Positions 42,139-51,430 of a stretch of 64,000 bases of DNA are shown in pieces. The number at the start of each line of letters is the position of its first letter. The stretch's first letter is position 1. The stretch covers positions 7,775,784-7,839,783 of the forward strand of contig CP136066.1 in assembly GCA_032622095.1 (NCBI GenBank). Direction: 5' to 3'. Made by a program: the position numbers and the translations under genes. Source of the stretch: Siphonodentalium dalli. Its lineage: Eukaryota > Mollusca > Scaphopoda > Gadilida > Siphonodentaliidae. The notes under the pieces were generated by a model that was not told where the DNA came from, did not search any database, and saw nothing but the letters and a program-made list of their open reading frames with translations.

Positions 42139-42797
42139 ACGTGGCTGATCGCTTAAAGACGGTCTGAGATATAGCACATTTTAGCAAGGGTCGCGATTTC
42201 GAAATTTTCGCAGTGCTTTAGCATACAAAAAGCAAGGGTGACGCTGAGAGCACGAAGCGAACTATTTAACTATCTGTGTCTTCTTCGAAGATCACGCTAG
42301 TTATAATATAGAGTTATGCCGCTTGTTCCAGTAAACCGACGAAACGCTATAGACCCGCCATTGTTTATGGCAAATCCCCTAATAATAAAATCAGTACTAC
42401 GCTCCGTTTGGTCAATATCATTGTCTGTTGTTTTACCTATAATACCACTCCACTTTTCCCTATACATTCTTATAGGTGAAATATCCACCGCTCTCTGTCA
42501 CATAGGTTACCCTTGTATTGAAATTTGAATTTTGTGCTGGTGTGTGAAAAAATGGGAGTATTGCAGTGCGAAAACATAAAATATAAATGCAGATTACCTG
42601 ATAGACGTACATATATATACAATTTATAATGGTTTGCATAATCTCAATATGTCCATATTTCAGAGTTTAAGAACATTGAATTCCTGGTAAGTGTACAGAA
42701 AGCAGTATGAATTGAGACACTAAGGAAAATAGTCAACCCGTTGTAAACTGACTGATAATGGAACCAGTGCATTGCCACGTATTCCCAGTATACTCAC

Positions 42798-42978
42798 GGC
42801 ATGACTGGGATGGCCATATCAATGATTTGTTTGTCCAGATAGTCCGCTACGTCCATTATTTTCGTGTCCATTGCTCTGCATTCCACCCTTGTAGCCTCAT
42901 AGTCGTTCGATGATGCAAGTCCTTTCATGCACATCAACTTATTAGCGTAAAAAAACCATAGCCCCGGGGGACACTGCG
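42798..42978 (-). CDS. Internal exon with the start of a C-type lectin-like domain
   Basis: On the minus strand TTTTGTTTGCAG precedes an open stretch that ends at GTGAGTAT, giving an exon of 181 bp with consensus acceptor and donor. It encodes QCPPGLWFF, a cysteine about nine residues on (LMC), then YEATRVECRAM and a helix DVADYLDKQIIDMA. This is the usual opening of a C-type lectin-like domain: paired N-terminal cysteines, the W/F strand, the EA...C helix, and acidic and hydrophobic residues before the long loop. The WIGL region, the ligand loops and the last cysteines should lie in later exons, which were not found. The exon opens with two bases of a split codon, matching the phase-1 end of the signal-peptide exon at 46436-46502. 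A second AG four bases on is an alternative acceptor. The domain call rests on motifs only. Confidence 0.6.
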
Positions 42979-43072
42979 CTGCAAACAAAACATAAACACC
43001 AGAGTGCACAAGAAATATGACGTTAACAATACTGATACAACAAAACGCATATTCGTTAAAGATGCCCTGGCC

Positions 43073-43560
43073 GATCTCACACCAACAATCCCCCGTCTGT
43101 ACGATAACGACTACATGTCCGATCTCACACCAACAATCCCACGTATGTACGATAACGACTACATGTCCGATCTCACACCAACAATCCCACGTCTGTACGA
43201 TGACGAATATATGCCAGATCTCACACCAACAATCCCACGTCTGTACGATAACGAATACATGCCCGATCTCACACCAAAAATCCCACGTCTGTACGATAAC
43301 GACTACATGTCCGATCTCACACCAACAATCCCACATCTGTACGATGACGAATACATGCCCGATCTCACACTAACACTCCCACGTCTGTACGATAACGAAT
43401 ACATGCCCGATCCCACACCAACAATCCCCCGTCTGTACGTTAACGACTACATGCCCGATATCACACCAACAATCCCACGTCTGTACGATAAAGACTACAT
43501 GCCTGATCTCACACCAAGAATCCCACGTCTGTACGATAACGAATACATGTCCGATCTCAC
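43073..43560 (+). repeat. 48 bp minisatellite, homogeneous part (10 units)
   Basis: Units start with GATCTCACACCAACAAT every 48 bases from 43073 to 43553 without a single indel. Because 48 is divisible by three, several frames stay open: 215 codons on the plus strand (repeat TPTIPRLYDNDYMSDL) and 180 on the minus. Differences between units include many that change amino acids (S/P, N/D, D/E), and the related units downstream are full of stops, so coding is not supported. The array lies in the intron of the lectin-like gene. Confidence 0.92.
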
Positions 43561-44167
43561 ACCAACCCCCATATGTACGTTAAATATGCCCTGTCCAATT
43601 TCACACCAACATGCCCCCATATGTATGTTAAAGATGACATGTCGGATTTGACACAAACATCCATAGAAACGGGGGGCACTGCGCTGAAAACAAAACATAA
43701 ACACCGGAGTGAACAACGCGTATTACTTAACATGTCCAGTCCGATGAGCCGCCAACAACACCCGTCGGTATGTTAAATATTACATGTCATATTTTACACA
43801 AACAAGCCCCCATCTGTACGTTAAATATATCCTGTCCGATCTAACACAAACACGCCGCCACCATATGTTCGTTAAAGTTGACATGTGATATTTGACACAA
43901 ACAAGCCATCATCTGCTCGTTAAAGGTGCATGTAATATTTGACACAAATAAGCCACCATCTGTTCTTTAAAGTTGATATGTCATATTTGACACAAACAAG
44001 CCCCCATCTGTAATATTACATGCCCGATTTGACACAAACAAGCCACCATCTGTTCGTTAAAGGTGACATGTCGTATTTGACACAAACAAACCCCATTTGT
44101 TCGTTAAAGGTGACATGTCATATTTGACAAAAACAAGCCCCCATCTGTTCGTTAAAGATGACATGAT
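43561..44167 (+). repeat. 48 bp minisatellite, diverged part
   Basis: About a dozen units of 47-51 bp related to the preceding block, now mostly of the form GATTTGACACAAACAAGCC followed by CATCTGTTCGTTAAAG. Indels and stops are common. The block is interrupted at about 43660-43740 by a copy of the lectin exon border. Confidence 0.85.
43672..43722 (-). pseudogene. Partial copy of the lectin-like exon acceptor and first codons
   Basis: On the minus strand CGGTGTTTATGTTTTGTTTT-CAG is followed by CGCAGTGCCCCCCG and a frame reading QCPPFLW, closely matching the functional-looking border at 42960-43010 (QCPPGLWFF). After about 35 coding bases the similarity gives way to the 48 bp minisatellite. 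So a fragment of exon plus intron end was duplicated with the minisatellite, roughly 706 bp away. Confidence 0.65.
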
Positions 44168-44352
44168 GGTGTCACGATGTAAATTATCGAGCTGAAATTG
44201 GCCATTTACAAGCGGTGTCACGGTGTAAATTATCGAGCTGAAATTGGCCATTTACAGGTGGTATCACGATGTCAATTACAGGTGGTGTCACGATGTGAAT
44301 TTCAGGTGGCATCACGATGTCAATTACAGGTGGTGTCACGATGTGAATTGCC
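44168..44352 (+). repeat. Minisatellite of 46 bp and about 23-25 bp units
   Basis: Two 46 bp units (GGTGTCACGATGTAAATTA... at 44168 and 44214) are followed by four shorter units of the form GGTGTCACGATGTCAATTACA. The short unit looks like a deletion product of the long one, lacking the internal TCGAGCTGAAATTGGCC part. Confidence 0.85.
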
Positions 44353-45147
44353 AACATAATGTGTACTCCGCTCCATGACGAACATGCACCTGTATAGTCC
44401 CATAATTCGAATATAAATAAACCGAGAGATCAAAACGAATCCGCGAAATCCATCGACTCAAGTTCTATATCACGCCAATTTGACATCGAATATGTATAAA
44501 TTATATTAATAAGCGTGAGTTTCGTGGCCAAGTTGCACCACGGTATAACAGGCCATTAACATCACATCAGTCATTGTGGTCAAGGCTTCTGACTTCGTAG
44601 TACAGCGAACAACGGTTTGCTCTTTGCAATTTCATGTTCGCTGTCAATTATGTCATAATTTCGATGTCCTTCGAAAGACTTGTTTCAATTAATATGGTTT
44701 GTCTGAATAACATGAAATTCCCCGACATTAATTGCATCAAGCCGATGTGCGATTCAATCGTAAGTCTATCGGTACTTTGGAATTTACCACTGTTCACATC
44801 ATTGCCCCTTGGTGGCTAGGAAGGCTGTGCCCTACATACTTATATACCGTTTTAAAAAATAAAGATCTCCACTGTTTACGTATACATGTACTTGTATATT
44901 ACTGAGAAACACTGAAAGATACAAATTTATATCAATGACATATTCAATAACTCTGAAATCGAATAGAATGAAATCATGTCATTTTTGTCCAAATTGCAAA
45001 TGTTTCTCCCAATAGTACCAATCTGGGCCATGGGTAGCCCCGATATATCAAAATTAGGCCAATCTATTGTCTATTCTCCACTCTACTGACAGTAGCATTA
45101 TATTCCATGTTATGTACATGTACCTGTCATCACTATTCAATCTATTA
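44353..45147. other. No gene seen
   Basis: AT-rich single-copy sequence, probably intronic to the minus-strand lectin-like gene. Short frames only (61 codons from 44634), without domain similarity. Confidence 0.5.
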
Positions 45148-45262
45148 GCGGATTCATGCAATGACCAATGCGGAGGACAATGCGAGGCGACCTATGGTCG
45201 ACTCGCATATACAAGAGAATGCATTGGCACAGGGTTTTCGCAAATAATCAAAAGCCCCAGTC
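45148..45262 (+). CDS. Possible cysteine-rich exon, thrombospondin-1-like (tentative)
   Basis: A pyrimidine-rich stretch ending CTATTAG is followed by an open segment rich in cysteine (SCNDQCGGQC, then YGRLAYTREC) and a possible donor at CAT/GTAAGG (45263). The C-x3-C-G-G spacing and the R-x4-R-x-C that follows resemble the first half of a thrombospondin type-1 repeat, but the tryptophans are missing and there is an extra cysteine. It lies on the strand opposite the lectin-like gene, inside that gene's presumed intron. The only support is splice-like borders and cysteine spacing, so it may be chance. Confidence 0.25.
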
Positions 45263-45281
45263 ATGTAAGGGTTAACTGGGA

Positions 45282-45632
45282 TTATCCCTGTGTCGAGAAT
45301 ACGATATGATTATATGGAACATCCAGCAATGTCACATCCGTCGAGTCCCTACCGACGATATCGAGAACCAAATTGTCAACGTCGTTGAGTTTCCTGCTTG
45401 CCATCCCAGTTTTAGAAAACGTTTGGTATCTTGCGAGATAAGACATCTTCAAATTACAGCAAGTGTGGTCCCTTAATTCGTCCAAGCGATATTGGGTGCG
45501 CCAACTGGCATTAATTTTTGAAGAATCTCCTGCCAAAACGTTTTCCTTCTGTTCTTGGTAATTGCATGTCCCAATCTCCCAAATAAAATATATTCGTTCC
45601 TTTGTCAACTTAAAAAACGCGTAATTTGTCAC
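45282..45632 (-). CDS. Unrecognised open frame, 116 codons
   Basis: An open minus-strand frame with balanced amino-acid use and two to three cysteines (GTCNY, HTCCNL), ending VFSTQG. No family was recognised. It lies between the two lectin-like exons and could be an extra exon of that gene or a separate one. No strong donor was found, and the terminal stop argues against an internal exon. It is longer than expected by chance in this AT-rich sequence, which is its main support. Confidence 0.25.
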   Translation of the reverse strand: MTNYAFFKLTKERIYFIWEIGTCNYQEQKENVLAGDSSKINASWRTQYRLDELRDHTCCNLKMSYLARYQTFSKTGMASRKLNDVDNLVLDIVGRDSTDVTLLDVPYNHIVFSTQG

Positions 45633-46054
45633 CCTACATCTTTCGACGGCGGCGATATCTCAAATTGGGCTCAAAATATGCGGGACCACACGTGTGTATC
45701 GAAAATCCATGCTCGGCGCGTGATATGAACACTGGACACACCTCACTATAATCCATTGATGCGCGGTTCGCTTAACTCTCGCGCACATATATAATGTCTA
45801 CTGTATAAAATACTACTATAGTGTTTAGACTCAAAAGCCCGTACATAGCCGCTCCGCGCGCCAGGAGGTTTTATATTCAAGTGCAGAATTGTTATAGAAC
45901 AAGGCACAGTCTGTTATCGTGAAGATACGCACAAGGCGGGCTAATTTAATATGGGAATTGTTGTTTTAATAGCCATCGTTCAGGCCCGGACATGGCTTAT
46001 TTCACATCTAAAGAATGCCAAGTTCACTATGGTCTTATTTCCAAGAGAACAGGT

Positions 46055-46243
46055 TGGAATATATAGGTTCAATAACCTATTCGCACGAGGATATGTTGGA
46101 GTTACAGAGGGGTGGAGAATATATAGGTTCAATAACCTATTCGCCGAGGATATGTTGGCGTTACAGAGGGGTGGAGAATATATAGGTTCAATAACCTATT
46201 TGCACGAGGATATGTTGGCGTTACAGAGGGTTGGACGTCCTTG
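46055..46243 (+). repeat. 60 bp minisatellite, three copies, each with a hairpin
   Basis: Units of 59-60 bp start at AATATATAGGTTC (46061, 46121 and 46180 for ATATAGGTTC). Each contains ATAGGTTCAATAACCTAT, a 7 bp stem with a CAAT loop, conserved in all copies, then GAGGATATGTTGG and GTTACAGAGGG. The block is nearly in frame on the plus strand, but one copy has lost a base. Confidence 0.88.
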
Positions 46244-46435
46244 ATCCATGAAGATTATTGCAATATTTTGCTTGGTTGAAACAAATTCAAAAAGTGTTAA
46301 CACTTCCTCTTTTCAAAGTGGAAATAATGACATTCAAACGTACATAGCGGACATAGTGGGGCAGTGGATGTTTAGTGTCTATGCGGATAGGGCAACCCTA
46401 AATGTAGTGGATACAAATTGATACAAATCACTCAC

Positions 46436-46502
46436 CTTCGAACATGGCAGCTCTCATTCCCTTGGCAAATGCCATGAGTAGGAGAATTTGCATCAGCTCC
46501 AT
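46436..46502 (-). CDS. First coding exon with signal peptide, probably of the lectin-like gene
   Basis: ATG at 46502 on the minus strand opens MELMQILLLMAFAKGMRAA, a short positively flanked hydrophobic segment typical of a secretion signal. It ends after 22 codons plus one base at GAAG/GTGAGT, a consensus donor. The leftover base (phase 1) is what the lectin-like exon at 42978 needs (two bases, then CAG TGT), giving an alanine at the joint and placing the first lectin cysteine soon after signal cleavage. That is the normal design of a short secreted C-type lectin. The intron would be 3.46 kb. Linking the two exons is inference; transcript evidence would settle it. Confidence 0.55.
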
Positions 46503-46568
46503 CTTCGACAACGTCGACAAAGATCAAAAGTTCGCAGGAAACGCCCGTCGCAGTTATCGGACGGTCAA

Positions 46569-46650
46569 TATGATGCTGGATGGTGTACCCTGATTCGTTC
46601 ATTGATTATATGATGCTGAATGGTCACCCTGATTCGTTCATTGATTGTTG
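46569..46650 (+). repeat. 41 bp tandem duplication upstream of the signal-peptide exon
   Basis: TATGATGCTG-ATGGT...CCCTGATTCGTTCATTGATT occurs twice in a row, starting at 46569 and 46610, with a two-base indel. It lies 70-150 bp 5' of the ATG of the minus-strand exon, in its likely 5' UTR or promoter. Confidence 0.8.
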
Positions 46651-47736
46651 TAGAGTTTGTAGAGAGTCCACCGACTGGAGGTTTCTCAATAATAGCTACT
46701 GTTATCATTCAGCCTATTCTCCTTCTCTATGCTGATTGGCCGAGAGTGTATCGCATGACGGGTCGTATATCGCTTGTTCGAGTGCAACATTTCAGAAGAT
46801 GTTGCCTCCTCATCGATCACCAGTAAACATAGAACTGCGAAAGACTCAATTCACAGCTAGCTAATAGTCTGACACAACACTCCTTGTATACACCCAACCG
46901 TTTTGTAAAAATCGCGAACTGGGCCCCGTACTGTAAATCTGTGGGGCCGTTGTATTTGTAGGAATTTGCCGCTACTCCGAACTGTACATCGAAGTTAATA
47001 CTACGAACCTACGAGTTACGACTGCCGGACACAAGCGTCTTTCTACAGTTGTGTACGACTCAGGGCGCATGGTAGCTGGGTACTACAAATCCTTACAACC
47101 ACAGAGTCCTTGTATTTTTATGCCTCGATTACGAGATTTCCGCGAACGTTCGAGGCACCATACACATTTTGGGCATTCGGAACACTGTTTTCAACAGTTT
47201 CGAGGACCGGGTTTGTGGCATTATTATCTTAACGGTTGACAACTTTTCTCTTTATCCCGTTCCATTTTGCGCACATTTCATACACATTTTGTTGCAGGAT
47301 GCTCGATAAACATATTTATGCAGGCTATAGTCCAAAAGAAATTTTACATTTAGCAAAATGCTATTTATTACACTATCCCTTCAGCTTTCAAAAATGGACA
47401 ACACCTCGTCTAGTCAAGACTGCGATGATCCCATGCACGACCCATCTACATTGACTACGGAACATCCTTAAAAATGAAGCCCTTTCACCGATAGTTGGAA
47501 AGCGTGTCAGTCTGAACATGGGTTCGAATATTGAATTTGACACCGATCGGATATACCATTTTATTATATGATCATAAGTTTCTTTCCCAATTCCTATGTT
47601 AAAACGTAACGAAAATATCGAGATATCTAACGATGTTCACCTCATTAATCAAACAGGAGGTTAATAACAGTTCTTAGTGACGTCAGATACTTCAGGGGTT
47701 AACATAACTTATTATCAGACCTGAAAATAGATAGGA
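46651..47736. other. No gene seen; one CRE-like site
   Basis: Single-copy sequence with short frames only (72 codons from 47236, no domain). TGACGTCA, the consensus cAMP-response element, is at 47678-47685. This is the left flank of the tyrosine-recombinase element. Confidence 0.45.
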
Positions 47737-47913
47737 TTTATATCCTATCTCCCTACTTTACGACAATTCCCTGGGTACCACTGGTGGGCTAAATAATTCA
47801 AGACTAAGACATATTTGCGTAATGGCAATTCTTTAATCGAATTACCGAAATTATGACAACCATCGGCATGTGGCGCGGCCCCGATTGAACAATATGCAAC
47901 CTGTGTGTACCAC
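47737..47913 (-). repeat. Direct repeat B2
   Basis: 177 bp, same length and orientation as 48273-48449, with four substitutions. On the minus strand it ends GGGAGATAGGATATAAA, the presumed 3' end of the element. Just outside, TCCTATCTATTT makes a chance or target-related palindrome with that end. Confidence 0.93.
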
Positions 47914-47939
47914 ACCACACGCCTAAACCAAAAAAGGTA

Positions 47940-47962
47940 TGGCACGGCACCGGGCCGTGCCA
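47940..47962. other. GC-rich hairpin beside B2
   Basis: TGGCACGGC and GCCGTGCCA, 9 bp perfect arms around a five-base loop, lie 26 bp outside B2 in the spacer between A2 and B2. Confidence 0.85.
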
Positions 47963-48034
47963 AACCAAGCACTAACCAGTCACTGGAGGGAGTGGGAGGC
48001 CAAAGGCCCACACCTGAAGGGGTGGGATGGCGGG

Positions 48035-48275
48035 TAGAAATTATTGACCTTGTGGTCTGTGCGAAATTCGTTTGAATGGGCAGTCGGATATCGACAACGT
48101 CACCACGAGAACAATCAATCAATCAATAAAGATACCCGACTTTCTCGTGGTTGGCGCTCAGATGTTCACTTGACCTCGAACTTTCTAAACAGCTGACCCC
48201 GGTCGCAGGTCGCAGGTCGATACAATATTAAGGTCGACCGTCTATAAAAATCTTTTCCTTCGTAAAATTTATTTT
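48035..48275 (-). repeat. Direct repeat A2
   Basis: 241 bp copy of 59437-59677 with three substitutions and no indels. It abuts B1 with a three-base overlap (AAA on the minus strand). It contains four GATT units, a CCACGAG/CTCGTGG inverted repeat and a TATAGACGG word. One arm of a second inverted repeat, perfect in A1, carries a substitution here. Confidence 0.95.
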
Positions 48276-48449
48276 ATATCCTATCTCCCTACTTTACGAC
48301 AATTCCCTGGGTACCACTGGTGGGCTAAATAATTCAAGTCTAAGACATATTTGCGTAATGGCAATTCTTTAATCGAATTACCGAAATTATGGCAACCATC
48401 GGCATGTGGCGCGGCCCCAATTGAACAATATGCAACCTGGGTGTACCAC
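48273..48449 (-). repeat. Direct repeat B1
   Basis: 177 bp copy of B2 located directly before A2 on the minus strand and downstream of the recombinase gene. A second, different hairpin (TGCCGAG at 48456-48462 with CTCGGCA at 48481-48487) stands next to its outer edge. Confidence 0.93.
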
Positions 48450-48583
48450 GCCACTTGCCGAGTGAAGCGTTGGACGCGAGCTCGGCATACACCCACCAGA
48501 AGCCAATAAAAATACCAGTAGAAAGACTGAGAAAATAACCCACCTATAAAAAGAAAGTGTAAAATTACGCAACGCCAGGGCGG

Positions 48584-49140
48584 GGAAATGAGAAAACCCA
48601 CTGCAACCCCAGAGACTGCTTAGCGCTGAAAAAAAACACACCAAAAACAGTCACTATAAAAGTGAAACCGGCGCTACCAGAGACTGATGAGCGCTAGAAA
48701 AAAAATCACCAAAAAACCAACAGTGAAAAAGAACCAAAACAAAACTATCACTGTAACAGTGAAAAAGAAAACAAAAACCATCACGGAAACAGTGAAACCG
48801 GCGCTACCAGAGACTGGTGAGCGCTTAAAAAAAAAAATATTAACCACCAAAAAACCATCACTGGAACAGTGAAACCGGCGCTACCAGAGACTGATGAGCG
48901 CTAAAAAAAAAAAATATTAACCACCAAAAAACCATCACTATAAAAGTGAAACCGGCGCTACCAGAGGCTGATGAGCGCATGAAGAAAAAAAAAGGACCAC
49001 CACCATCACTAGACAGTGAAAAATAAATAACCAAAAAACCATCACTGGAACAGTGAAACCGGCGCTACCAGAGACTGATGAGCGCTTAAAAATAAACAAA
49101 TATTAACCAAAAAACCATCACTAGCACAGTGAAACCAGTG
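48584..49140. repeat. Tandem array of short hairpins between recombinase gene and B1
   Basis: Five well-kept units around ACCGGCGCTACCAGAGACTG (48667, 48797, 48873, 48951, 49058) plus degraded ones at both ends, with irregular spacing of 76-130 bp. Each unit combines TCACT-loop-AGTGA (loops GGAAC, ATAAA, AGAC...) with GCGCT...AGCGC, joined by A-rich spacers. The stem bases are constant while loops and spacers vary. It lies in the 3' region of the recombinase element and may be part of its transcript; its function is unknown. Confidence 0.85.
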
Positions 49141-49549
49141 CAACCATTGCGCACCACCAGCAGAGGCAGGGGGCGGATGTCGGTCGGACAGGAAACGGAA
49201 ACCGGGCCATGAAGTACATGTAAACTGTGTAGCGCATACGCGGACAACACTCGGGCGCCGCTTGGAACAGAAAATTAGGGGGGGTTCGGAAAACAGGAAA
49301 AAAAAGGACAGGGAGAGACCAGGCAGCGAGATCCCCCACGCGTGCTGCGACACGACTTACAGGCCGGATAACCCTGCCAAACCCCTCCCAGTTGCGGAAA
49401 TCGGACTGTGCGTGCCCGTCGAGTCGGCAAACGGAACTGCAGATAACGACGCCCGGCATTGATGGAAGGGTGCCCGCTCGGCCGCTGTGACTGTGCTATA
49501 CGAGGGTGGCAAGACGCACGAACGGAAACGGGCAATCGCGGAACTCTTG

Positions 49550-50969
49550 TTATGACAACGGCGGAGGACGGATGTACTTACGAAACGCGTCGGAGTTCCA
49601 GCGCCCGAGCATCCGGATTTGTTCATCGGGGTAACCCCGCGATGCTGCCAAGCACGCCCCTCCTATCCGAAAGGAGTGAGACTTGAAATCCCGGTCATCC
49701 AATCGCAGAATTGACAACACTCTCCGGAGAACGGCATTGAAATGCGCCCGTGTTATGCCCCGACCGTCCGGTGAGCAGAAGAAGGGGCCCGCCGTCGAAA
49801 CGCGATGTTTAGTGAAGACGGAAATGAGTCTATGCGGACAAAAGGTGGGATCCTCTAACTTGCCAATAGCGACCACTTGGGGCAACCTATTAACTCTGTG
49901 CTTGAAATGCCGGAAGCAGATGTCGATTGAGGCGGGCGTGACCGTGACATCGGAAACGAGCAGGACATTTAGATGAGGGGCAGAGAGTGAAGTGCACATT
50001 TCGCCGATACGGGCCAGCGCGTAGAACGCGAATACGAATAGTGCGCGGAAAAGGACAATTCAGTGTGTGATGCCACGCAACAGGGCAGTACAGCGATCAT
50101 AGAGTGTAACATGGGAACAGTAATTGGTCGGCGCGGGTCTCCGCTCGGGCGCAAGCGTTGAAAGCCCGCGAGCATTTTGTGAATCCGGAAATGTGTAGTG
50201 GGAGTCGCTAAGCCCTGAATATTGTGCTGATATGCGATGACCGACAAAACACTACGCACCGTGGCGGTGCTATACCCGATCTGGAAAAGATGTGCGAGAA
50301 AGAGCCCCAGCGTGCTCACGTTAACGGGCGATATGGTCGGACGTTAGAGCGGGAAGCAAACTGAACAAAAACCCCATTGCCGGGCGTATACTGCCGAGAT
50401 GAACACGTAAGGGCAGCATCGAGTAACCGAGTCATAGTTCCCAAAAGGTGTCGATGGTCAGCGACGCAGGCAACGGAGTCTGTTCCGGGTCGGTCCATGG
50501 GGCTAGCCGGTGGAATACCGAGATCAGAAGCCACGGTAGCGTTAGTCTTTGGAGCCAGACGCGCCTTGTCCTCTGCAGATTGAGAGGAGAGGCCCGCTAT
50601 ACTGACCCGGAAAACACACTGCTCGTCTTCCCCGCGAATATCGGCCGAAGCAGCTACCGATGCAACCTCCTCGGACATTACCACAGCACGCACCCGACCA
50701 CGCGACGATCGCGCACCAACCGATGACGCTGTAGTCGACCGCACCGACCTATGACGCACACTGCCAGGCACACGCGTGACCCGCGGCCGTACGGGACAAA
50801 CAATTGTAGGCGCGGCCGTAGAATATGTACCACTCCTGGCGGGCATCCCCTTCGAACGGGCAGGGACGCCGGCTGGTAATGCATGCCTGGTCCCCCGCGA
50901 TGGCCCAACCACTTCCACCGGGACATCGGGTACTAATCGGTGTCTGGTCATTGCTGTCGCTTTTGGCAT
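49550..50969 (-). pseudogene. Tyrosine recombinase of DIRS/Ngaro/Crypton type, two frameshifts
   Basis: Starts at ATG 50969, immediately after a polypyrimidine tract and AG (acceptor at 50970), so a 5' intron is likely. The first 170 codons are rich in Arg, Ser, Pro and Val, with no known fold. Around 50400-50340 the SAM-like core-binding domain begins (TRLLDAAL, SSRQYTP). The frame is broken near 50340, continues in a second frame (GYSTATVRSVLSVIAY, then RRPITVPMLHSMI), breaks again near 50055, and resumes with FYALARIGEM, the first catalytic arginine. The end has SHSFRIGG (catalytic His and Arg) and LGRWNSDAFRKYIR (nucleophilic Tyr), then a stop. Family members join and cut DNA at short identical sites through circular intermediates. 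All visible catalytic residues are kept. The GC-rich body contrasts with its AT-rich surroundings. The second frameshift could be a sequencing error, but two suggest decay. Confidence 0.82.
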
Positions 50970-51430
50970 CTGAAAAAAAGTAGAAAACAAGTACTAAGGT
51001 CAGAAAAAGAGGCGTAACCGACGCCCCGGCCAGCACGCCGTACCGGACGACGACCGTTATAGCCCGGAGACCACCGTATGATGCACCAAAACCCACCGGT
51101 ACATCATGGCGAGCGCCCACACCAACTAGGGTAGCTGATGCAACCAACCATCTACTTAACACAATCACTGCATTAACCACCAACAGTAATGCTACTAAAC
51201 AGTAAAACCAGGTTAGGCCTCTAAGCTGCAATGGAAATAACCATGCGTATAAAAATGATAGCAGAAACCTTCCCCTCAATGATATCGCATCTGATGGCCA
51301 ACACACATGTGGGGAAAAACTGCATGGCATTGTAAACCGGTTTTATAACAGACTACCGGGACAGTGCATACTGTGTAACTAAGATATATTGTTAGACAGG
51401 AAGAAACTAATCAAAGGGGCAGAACGTCAT
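50970..51430 (-). other. Upstream region of the recombinase gene, probable 5' intron end
   Basis: CTTTTTTTCAG directly precedes the recombinase ATG on the minus strand, so the upstream exon lies at higher coordinates. A hydrophobic frame (starting 51330) crosses the acceptor but overlaps the recombinase in another frame and is probably not real. No A-type repeat is found here, which matters for deciding where the element begins. Confidence 0.5.

Larger units (their letters stand above)
40943..42797. other. Single-copy intergenic or intronic DNA to the right of the satellite
   Basis: No convincing gene. It holds a 19 bp triple repeat at 41565-41621 and a run of 19 C at 42120-42138. Open frames up to 87 codons occur on both strands with no recognisable domain. 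If the lectin-like gene at 42798 continues, its next exons should lie here on the minus strand. One weak candidate (42598-42683) contains a stop in the required frame. Confidence 0.6.

Noticed and set aside
42598-42683. Third lectin-like exon on the minus strand (CCAG/GAATTC to CAG/GTAATC)
   Set aside because: Splice-like borders exist, but the frame required by the preceding exon meets a stop after about 13 codons and no lectin motif is present.
42664-42686. 23 bp plus-strand micro-exon between ATATTTCAG and GTAAGT
   Set aside because: Isolated, on the wrong strand for the neighbouring gene, overlapping the weak minus-strand candidate, and too short to judge.
43004-43651. 215-codon plus-strand gene with a 16-residue repeat
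   Set aside because: The frame is open because 48 is a multiple of three. Several frames are open at once, changes between units are not biased to silent ones, and related units downstream contain stops.
47745-48601. Two minus-strand frames sharing the ending NYLAHQWYPGNCRKVGR
   Set aside because: They share it because B1 and B2 are near-identical repeats; the upstream parts differ and no domain is present, so they are not treated as paralogous genes.
49042-50726. Several other open frames of 66-112 codons in the GC-rich block
   Set aside because: They are shadows of the recombinase gene or its 3' region; high GC lowers stop frequency.
50749-51330. 193-codon hydrophobic membrane protein on the minus strand
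   Set aside because: It runs across the acceptor and overlaps the recombinase N terminus in another frame; its hydrophobic half lies in presumed intron.
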